Origin: Balaenoptera acutorostrata
Lineage: Eukaryota > Chordata > Mammalia > Artiodactyla > Balaenopteridae
Length of the DNA stretch: 64,000 bases
Direction of reading: 5' to 3'
Assembly: GCF_949987535.1 (NCBI RefSeq)
Contig: NC_080079.1
Span: 57,523,000-57,586,999 of the forward strand
The notes beneath the pieces are model-generated. The model ran no database searches and was not told the origin of the DNA. It was given only the letters and a program-made list of their open reading frames with translations. A program made the position numbers and the translations under genes. Shown one piece after another: positions 56,769 to 64,000 of the stretch; position 1 is the stretch's first letter; each line of letters starts with the position of its first letter.

Positions 56769-57262
56769 TTCTGCCCACAGGCAAGGGCACAGCTCCCCGC
56801 TTCTCCCCATGGAGAAGGGCAGCTGGCCTATGGGCAGCTGCAGCGCCTGCTTTGATGCTGGCCAGGACGGAGGTGACATCCCTGCCCCCAGAGGCAGGAC
56901 TCCTGCAGTGGGGGAGCCGACTGGGATGCAGCACGTTCTCAGGCCAGATAAAGGACAAAGGAGGGTCCAAGGCAGAGCTGCATCAGCAGTTAGGAAGGGC
57001 AGTGCTGTGACAGTGACACAGCACAGCCCACTCTTCTGAGCAATGCCCCAAAAAACACACACTTGGCCAGAAGAGTGTGCACCACCTAACAATGAGCAAG
57101 AATGACTGCAAGGCCCCCAGACCTCTTCCTGACAAATCCTGGATTCCAAATCACAGGAAGATGAGGACAACTATGGAGAGAGGCACGGAGAAGGGACAGT
57201 GAAACGGGGTGCTGGGGTTCATTCAACAGTGATGCAGGACCTGCTCTATTGAAAGAAACACA

Positions 57263-57488
57263 GCCCACACAGGGCAAGAGATATACCCAAGTTCACGGCG
57301 TGACCCAGTAGCAGAGCCAGGGTCCTAGGTCCCCAGCATCCCTGAGTGGGGCCATGCCCTCTACGCCAGTGCCCTCTGCCTCACCCTTCACTTCGCTCCC
57401 ATCCTACCTAACCAGGCCTTGACATGTTCAAGGCAGGGCACTGGGGCCCACTCCCACCTCTCTCTCCACCTGCAGCCCTGGAACCCAG
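57263..57488 (+). repeat. 226-bp dispersed duplication, copy 1 (derived?)
   Basis: Identical in length and order to 59679-59904, offset exactly 2,416 bp, with only two differences seen (57270 c versus a; 57453 c versus g). Its left edge falls inside an MIR core with no MIR upstream, so this looks like the derived copy. Confidence 0.92.
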
Positions 57489-58890
57489 TTCAGGAGGGAA
57501 ACAGGCATGAAAGCAAAGAATCCCAACTCAGGGTGATGAGCGGGAAGCCGGAGGTAAGCAGGAGGCACAGGAGACAGCAGGTGCCTGGGACGAGGAAGGG
57601 CTTCCCAGAAGAATGATGTTTGAGGGTGGCTATGTGAAAAGGCCAAGAAGAAGGGGGAAGGAAAAAGAGAGAGCAAGCCACACGCATCGCAGCCAAGTCG
57701 TGAGCAGGCTGGCCTGGAGCCAGTCTCGGGATAAATCATGACTCAGTGCCTGGCTCCTACTATAAATCTGGGAGACAGGCGCACTCTGGAGGGCTGCTGC
57801 TCTCTGGGGAGGGCCCCAACTTTGTCACCAGCTAATAGGAAATGCAAACATGTCCGTTTGTGTGTGCAGAGATACGTAAGTCTTCACGCACACACACGCA
57901 CACACACGTACTCCAAAAAAGGGCACAGAGCAAAATGGCAATTCGCTGCCAATGGGTCTCTGTAATAAGAAGTCATGAACAGAAGGGGATTTATCCCTGT
58001 CTTCAAGGTAGGAGCTTCAGGGAAGAGATCTGCCCAGTCCAGGCCCAAAGCCACCTCTCTCAGCAACAAGGTTCGTTTTGCCCTTGTTGCTTCTCTTAAA
58101 GGGAGAGATGAGAGTGTGGGAGAACAGGAGAGTGCAGGCTTGGGAGGCAGACCACTGGGCTTCCAGCCTCAGCTTTTCTAAACTGTTTAGGTGGCCTCCC
58201 CTATCTGGGCCTCAGTTTCTTCGTCTGTACATTAAGGACGTTAGTCTAGATCAGCAATGGCAAGGAGCTGTCATTTTACATACCAACCCTAATCAACTGG
58301 TAGTGGCTGCCTGGAGCACTCTGATGAGAAGGATCTGGGGTTTAAGCAGAGGCATGATTGATTAGTGATGTCTGCCATAAGCACAGATAGGAGTGGAGGC
58401 GGCATGTGTGCTACTTTCCATCCCTTGCCTCTTAAGCCTTGACATACCGCGAGTCTCTGATCTGACTTAAACTGGGCTTAAACAGGGCTCCAACCTGTGA
58501 TGTGCCGGAGCTAGCTCATACCCAATCATAAGGGCCAATTGTGTATCTCTTCCCAACTCCACATTCAGTGACATCACATTGCTAACTTGAAATCAGCCAG
58601 GATGGGAGTATTTACACCGTGGAAATTGGCAAATTATACAAATCAAAGTGTTTTCACCCCCAGAGGACTTGTTGCTAAACATTTATTAGCACACCACTGG
58701 CTCTATCCCTCCCCACAGCCCTGGGCAGCTGTGGGGAAAAGAAAATCCAGGCAGTCCCTTCAGTCCTGAGAGCCGCGGATAACCCTTTTCCACTGGCGAG
58801 TGACTGGTACCTGCAAGTGCTAAAGTCCAGACCATTCTATCAGAGACTCACAAGCCCCACAAGCCACCTTATTCATGATCCTTGTTACTG
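57489..58890. other. Mostly unique, with L2 and MIR scraps
   Basis: Antisense L2-like text occurs at 57590-57650. A sense MIR lies at 58135-58260 ('gggcctcagtttcttcgtct') and a CA-rich patch at 57888-57908. No gene is seen. Confidence 0.4.
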
Positions 58891-58892
58891 CT

Positions 58893-59195
58893 TGTCTCAG
58901 TCCACAGGAGCTGCTATAACAGAATACCGCAGGCTTAGTGGCTTATAAATAACATTTATTTCTCACAGTTGGGAGGCGTGGGAAGTCCAAGATCAAGGCA
59001 CCAGCACATTCAGTGTCTGGTGAGCGCTTGCTTTCAGGTTCACAGACAGCGGTCTTCTCCCTGTGTCCTTGCATGGTGGAATGGGTGAGAGAGCTCTCTG
59101 GGGTCTCTGTTATAAGGTATTAATCCCGTTCATAAGGGGTCTGGTCCCATGACCTAGTCAACTCCCAAAGGCCCCACAAACATTCAGTCCATAGC
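58893..59195 (-). mobile_element. MLT1A-like MaLR LTR, antisense
   Basis: 'tgtctcagtccacaggagct', 'gctataacagaataccgcag', 'tttatttctcacagttggg' and 'ctccctgtgtccttgcatgg' match a reversed MLT1A-type solo LTR. Noncoding. Confidence 0.8.
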
Positions 59196-59535
59196 ACTGC
59201 TCTTGCTGCACACACCCCCATTCAAGGGTCCACCCCATCTCCCTTGAGAGCATCCAGGCTCTCCTCTTCCAGGAAGCCTTCTCAGACTACTTTAGTTTGC
59301 AGTGAACCCCCCACTGCAAGCTCTCATTTCACTTTCTGTGTTTGTTAGTTCTGGGATGAAAACTACCTCTCTGGAAAAGCTTCTGGGTTCAAAGCCTATG
59401 TCTCCTCCTTCTTCAGCACCCACAGTCAATGCCCCATGTTGGTCTGGCCATGGAACAGACGCCCAGGGAGACACCAGCTGCGTCATCCCCTGCCTAAGAC
59501 CAAGGCCTGAAATGCCCATAGCCCTCATCCCAATC
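59196..59535. other. Mostly unique; L2-like scrap
   Basis: 'ctcttccaggaagccttctc' near 59262 resembles a sense L2 3' region. Nothing else was recognised. Confidence 0.35.
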
Positions 59536-59539
59536 AGAC

Positions 59540-59755
59540 TCTCATTTTCCAAATAGAGAAACTGAGACCCAGAACAGCATGTACTGCCTGTTGACATCCA
59601 AGCAAACTCAAGAACCAAGGTTTCCAGACTCCCCACCACACTGCCTGAGGAGTCCCATTTACAGAAGCAGAGACTGAGGCCCACAAAGGGCAAGAGATAT
59701 ACCCAAGTTCACGGCGTGACCCAGTAGCAGAGCCAGGGTCCTAGGTCCCCAGCAT
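59540..59755 (-). repeat. Two antisense MIR fragments; the second runs into the duplication
   Basis: 'aaatagagaaactgagaccc' (59555) and 'catttacagaagcagagact' (59657) are two antisense MIR starts. The second continues without a break into the 226-bp duplicated unit. Confidence 0.7.
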
Positions 59756-59904
59756 CCCTGAGTGGGGCCATGCCCTCTACGCCAGTGCCCTCTGCCTCAC
59801 CCTTCACTTCGCTCCCATCCTACCTAACCAGGCCTTGACATGTTCAAGGCAGGGCACTGGGGCCCACTGCCACCTCTCTCTCCACCTGCAGCCCTGGAAC
59901 CCAG
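59679..59904 (+). repeat. 226-bp dispersed duplication, copy 2 (source?)
   Basis: Partner of 57263-57488. Here the MIR that enters the unit from the left is intact, which suggests this is the ancestral location. Confidence 0.92.
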
Positions 59905-59999
59905 CAGAGAGCAAGGCCCCATCTGGGTGCACAGGCTGCACTTGGGGCTGTCTCCTCCCTGCTCTTTCTCCTCAAGCTGCTGCTTAACATGCACACGGG

Positions 60000-60260
60000 A
60001 ACCTCAACACTGAGCGTATAGATTTCTCTTTGTCTTTGGTAGTAATTATTAGCTGTCTCGGCGGGTGAATGCAGGCAGAAACAAAGGCAGCAAGGGTTGT
60101 AAAACCTTTTATCTCGATCAAGCCGCATTATTTGATAAGGTGCTAAGCTAATAGCAACGCATGTCAAATTGTGTTTAGACAGATAGAGGGGCTGGGAATG
60201 GAGGGTATATTTGTCTCCGGAAACGTGCACCTGGAAGGATAAAAAGAAAGGCACACTGAT
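60000..60260. promoter_or_regulatory. Candidate regulatory island M
   Basis: It contains 'gtagtaattattagctg', an imperfect GATA-type dyad (ACCTTTTATC near 60104 against GATAAGGT at 60134), 'ctaagctaatagcaac' and ACAAAGG near 60081. No repeat was recognised. An enhancer role is inferred. Confidence 0.45.
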
Positions 60261-60429
60261 ATTCGCAGCCCATGCAGAATGCAGACAGCCCAGCCTCTGG
60301 GGCTCATAGCATACAGACTCCCTGGAAAGGGGGTGAAACCAGAGGCTGGGGAGGGAGAGAGCGGGCCCACGTTGTGCTCATTCACATTCAAGCCCATCTC
60401 AGGGCCTCTGCCCTGAGGCCCACGGGCCC

Positions 60430-60510
60430 ACCCCCAGGGGTCAACAGGCAAAGGTGGGATTTGAATCCGGGCTCCCTGGTTCCCAGGCCAGAGCTCTTAC
60501 CGCAAGCATT
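60430..60510 (-). repeat. MIR fragment, antisense
   Basis: 'tgggatttgaatccgggctc' is the tRNA-proximal antisense part of MIR. Confidence 0.6.
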
Positions 60511-60599
60511 TATTAAACCCCAAGCACGAAATCTGTCCTGTGCATAACACTGACTCTCACAGACAGAACCTCTACCCACAGGATGTGGCTTGGACCATA

Positions 60600-60765
60600 C
60601 AGAATTAGTACTGAATCGTGTGCAGCCTCCGGGGGAGGCTCACAAGGGCTAGAAAAGACAAGAAAGGCTTCCTGGAGGACGTGGAGTTTCAGATAGGCCT
60701 TGCAGGATGAGAACGGTTTGGAACAAGAACCTGGGAAGAGGCACCCTAACCACCAAGCTCCAAAC
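60600..60765 (-). repeat. L2 fragment, antisense
   Basis: 'gaaaggcttcctggaggacg' then 'cagataggccttgcaggatg' matches antisense L2. Bases 60765-61010 hold nothing recognised. Confidence 0.55.
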
Positions 60766-61009
60766 CCCTTACTGTGAACTCCCAGGTCAATATTTGTCCG
60801 TCTCCCTGGATCCTGCCAGGCACCTCCTCTAATCTGCCTTTCCCAGTCCCTACAAGAGATCCTCATCGACCTCCAGATCCCCTGAGCACACCCATTGCTG
60901 GCCCCTCTGGGCCCTTTGTGGGCTGCAAGGTGGTACTAGAGCAAGACAAGAAGGGGACAATGCAGATGCCACAAATACTTCCCAAAGCCTTAGAAAACTG
61001 CACGCCTTT

Positions 61010-61215
61010 GAACCAGTGTCTTTATGTCGAGGAATAGTCCCTAAAGAAATAATTAAGAATTGAGCTTCAAGGATGTCCACCACAGGATTGTTTACAATAG
61101 CAAGAAAAAAAAAAAAAAAGAAAAAGAAAAAGATGGAAACAACCTTTAACGTCCAACAGTGCAGGATGGGTTGGGTTGAGAAAAATACTCGGGCCATTCA
61201 CATGATGCCATTAAG
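61010..61215 (+). mobile_element. Old L1M ORF2 remnant, sense, with poly(A) slippage tract
   Basis: 'caggattgtttacaatagca' then 'tggaaacaacctttaacgtc' is ORF2 C-terminal text. An A-run with GAAAAA units (61105-61133) interrupts it. Confidence 0.65.
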
Positions 61216-61234
61216 AAGTAATCAATTATCGGAG

Positions 61235-61480
61235 TCTTAGTTAGGGGTCTCCCTGGAGCAGACCCAGGACTCGAATGCAGGTACACCTGAATGAGTGGGA
61301 GGCGAAGGTAGAGAAGTGGGGAGGTGAGACATGGAGGGCAGTAATGAGGGGTGTGTTTTCAAACCAGCCACCATGGTGGGTGGTGGGAGTCTAATTCCTC
61401 TGGGTAAACTCTGGGACCAACTTAAAACACTGACCTCAGAGTTGTCCTACCCAAAGGGTGAGGGAGCTGGAGTATTGATA
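61235..61480 (+). repeat. Unclassified old interspersed repeat
   Basis: 'gtctccctggagcagacc', 'gaatgcaggtacacctga' and 'accatggtgggtggtggg' resemble a dispersed mammalian repeat I cannot name. Confidence 0.4.
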
Positions 61481-62035
61481 TACCGACTCCCTGCAGTCAT
61501 TGATCGAGGGCTGTTGGAGACAAAAGCATGGATTCCTGCCCGCCACAGGGCAGCTGAGCAGGTCCCTGCAGCAAGAGGAAGTCCTCAGGCCACAAAATGC
61601 AGGTGCCAGCAGGTGGAAGGAGGGCCAGCCGTGCACTGAAGTGGCAGGGCCAAGGGGATGTGGGGAGGGCACTGCCACTGTCGGCTACAATCTGTGTTTC
61701 TTACACCGCAGCCCTCAAATTGAGAGAAGCCATGCCAAATGAAGACAAACTTGTTTCTTTACTTCAGGACATCTCTTCACATACTAATGTGCATTAGTGA
61801 ATTTCCAAGAACTCAACTATACACCTGCCCTGATTTTTTTCCTCCCCAGACACACCTATTAATGTCTCACTGGACTTTAGTGTTGTCTAGAGCAGACTTT
61901 GGGAAATGCTGTCACAGCTGCCTTTTTATTAACATGGAGAAGTGAAGAAGGCAAGTTCCTATGGCAGTTGGTCCAAGATGCTCCCATTTTCTTAATGGGT
62001 GTGAAAAGAGAGTGACCAGCAATTTCTCTTCTCAG
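61481..62035. other. Unique sequence, nothing recognised
   Basis: No repeat or gene was recognised. Confidence 0.3.
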
Positions 62036-62039
62036 CTTT

Positions 62040-62735
62040 GATCCTAGAAAAGTATTCTCACCTAAGGAGGCATGTTCAAGAGCATGGAAGGCAGCATTGC
62101 AATAGCAAAAAAAAAAAAAAAACTGGAAGCAATCTAAAAGCCCATCACCAGGGGGATGGCTAAATAAACTCTGATGTATCTGTGCTAAGGAATTCTACCC
62201 AGCAGTTAGAACGAACGAGTTAGAGCTATAAGTACTGACATGGAGAAAACTCCAAGACTAATAGTTAGGTGACAAAATCAAAGTGCAGAACAATACATAC
62301 AGCATGATACCATTTCTGTTGAAGAAAAAACATCTGAACACACTAAAAATAAAACCATGTATCTCTATATGTACAGATATAAATGCGTGTGTACACTTAG
62401 AGAAAGATCAGGAACGATACACATCAAAATTATAACTGTGGTTACCTCTGCGGGAAGGGAAGGGAGATGGCTAGTTTGGTCTGTATTGTGTGAACGTTTC
62501 TAACAAGAATGCATTCCTATATTTTATGTGTAATTAAAAATAAATGAAAACGTTTTAAAGAAGAAAAAGGGAAAGCCTGGCAGTATATCCACCAAAATAC
62601 CAAAATATTTACAGGGTTTATCTCTGAGCGCTAGGATTAGGGGTGTTTTTAATTTTCTTCTGTTTGCTTATCTGTATTTTTAAATTTTCTACAAAGAACA
62701 TGCATGCTTTTGTAATAAGAGGAAAAAAACCTGAA
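62040..62735 (+). mobile_element. Old L1M ORF2 end plus 3' UTR, sense
   Basis: 'ctggaagcaatctaaaagcc', 'gggatggctaaataaactct', 'ggttacctctgcgggaagg' and 'atttttaaattttctacaaa' follow an ancient L1M through its 3' UTR. A poly(A) run of about 17 lies at about 62107. Confidence 0.7.
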
Positions 62736-64000
62736 GTAATGTTTAATTAAATACCTACTACACTAGCCTCCGGAGGGGAGAGCTGTCCCCGCCTCTGAGC
62801 AAGTTTTGTGTCTTCTTCTTTGCTTGCACCCCTCCCAAGCCATTTTGGACTTCGATTCCAGGGTTCCTAGACATTACATTCTGTGCTGACACCCAAAGGA
62901 CTGAGGTGCAGGCTCTCCTAAGGGCCAGCTCTGTTCTTCCCTCTCTGTGCAACCTTGGGTCCCACGACGCCCTCTCTGAGCCTCTGTTTCATCCCCTACC
63001 TAACAGGAGTCCTAAGACCCACCCTGCCTTCTCCACACTGCAGCCCAGGAGATGAGAGCTGGGCTCTTCTCGTTTAGAACCCTGTCTTTGTATGCAGGCC
63101 ACCATTCCAATGGTTGGCAGAAGGAAGAATGACCTGACCGGAGCCAAGACCGCCAAGTCCGAGGACCCTGGACCCTGCCGAGGAGGCTGTGGGCCAGTTT
63201 CAGGGAGTCCACAGAATTCGAAGTCAGGCTGCCTGGAGAAATGTGAAGGATGCAAATCAGACACGTGAGCAATGCCCGGGTGGAGGAACTGTGTCTCCCT
63301 CAAAGTGGGGCTCTGAGTGTCAGATTTTCCACTCTATTTCTCTGTAGCATGTTCTGCACATCCCAGCGCTAAAAATAACTGCAGCACATGAAGGGGTGGG
63401 GGGCGGCCCCAGAGTGGCTCCACGAGCCGTTGGGGCTGGCTTAGCATGACAGCTCCCTTCATCTGGGCAGGCCTCCCGCTGCACAGACCCCTCCCCACGA
63501 CCCTCTCCTCTCCCACCCTCACTCCCCAGACCCACCCTCACTCCCCAGACCCACAACTCCTTCCTCCCCTATGACGCCAGGGACCCTGGGAGCTGGCAGC
63601 CGGGAAATCACAGGGATGAAAACCCCCAAAGAGGTCATCTGTTTCCCCACCAGGAGGGGTGCAGCCACCCCTAAAGTCCCTAAGGATGACACAGAAGGTC
63701 CCCTAAGCCTAAGACTTGTCCCTGAACTCTAATCTGTCAAACGGCCCACAGTCTCCACGAGCTGGAAAGCTATTCCCGAGTCCAGCTGGGGTCTCTGCTG
63801 CTCAGCTGAAGCCACTTCCTCTTGTTCCTATCTCTCCTAGGGATACATAAGGAGGGAAGTGCTGGTTCCAAGTTCAGCTCAAACTGAACATGGGACAGAT
63901 GTATGGACCGAGGATGTGTACTGTCCCAAGTGCCTGGGACTCCGACACCAAGGCCAAGAGTGAGTCACCAGTCCCTCTGCACCTCAGCGTGAAACTCCAG
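62736..64000. other. Unique GC-rich sequence to the window end
   Basis: No repeat family or exon was recognised, apart from a 19-bp tandem duplication (63512-63549) with a partial third unit. Minus-strand frames of up to 104 codons look like chance. Confidence 0.35.

Overview
This window is noncoding vertebrate nuclear DNA from a mammal, most likely a cetacean (whale or dolphin). The main evidence is two full-length, roughly 340-360 bp tRNA-derived SINEs of the CHR type and one short head-only copy. They carry an RNA polymerase III B box, the tandem 'acaactactgag' body and an (AAAT)n tail, and the full-length copies have 14-15 bp target-site duplications. I see no BovB or Bov-tA (ruminant), no PRE-1 (pig) and no Alu or B1. 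The L1 3' ends look cetartiodactyl. The older layer is MIR, L2, L1M, MLT1 and MER5/MER20-type DNA transposons, as in any placental mammal. Family names come from recall of consensus sequences, not from a database search.

I find no convincing protein-coding gene, RNA gene, or exon with reading-frame support. Every open frame is short (183 codons at most), lies in GC-rich sequence that opens frames by chance or inside a repeat, and encodes nothing I recognise. The window is best read as intergenic or deep-intronic DNA.

Layout. 1-11 kb: unique sequence, one antisense L1, MIR and L2 fragments, and four AT-rich homeodomain-motif islands (about 560-860, 3670-3895, 7860-8125, 10255-10510), two of them next to G-quadruplex motifs. 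11-24 kb: L2 with a nested L1, an L2 3' end, an interstitial telomeric (TTAGGG)n block at 13.55 kb, MLT1 and hAT elements, and islands near 17.3 and 22.9 kb. 24-28 kb: a long, broken antisense L2 train. 28-36 kb: a perfect 131-bp tandem duplication, MER20, MER5A, two CHR SINEs and islands near 30.2, 31.8 and 34.7 kb. 37-45 kb: an old L1M interrupted by an LTR-like block, a roughly 60-bp minisatellite and another L1M 3' end, then an antisense L1M and a HAL1-like block. 45-64 kb: islands at 45.3, 48.7, 52.9 and 60.1 kb, a degenerate GAT/GGT trinucleotide tract, many MIRs, a 226-bp near-identical dispersed duplication (57.3 and 59.7 kb), an MLT1 LTR and decayed L1M.

The recurring islands are free of recognisable repeats and rich in TAAT, octamer, SOX and GATA-like motifs, spaced every few kb. 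That is how distal enhancers around developmental transcription-factor genes often look. This is an inference from composition, because conservation cannot be seen in a single sequence.
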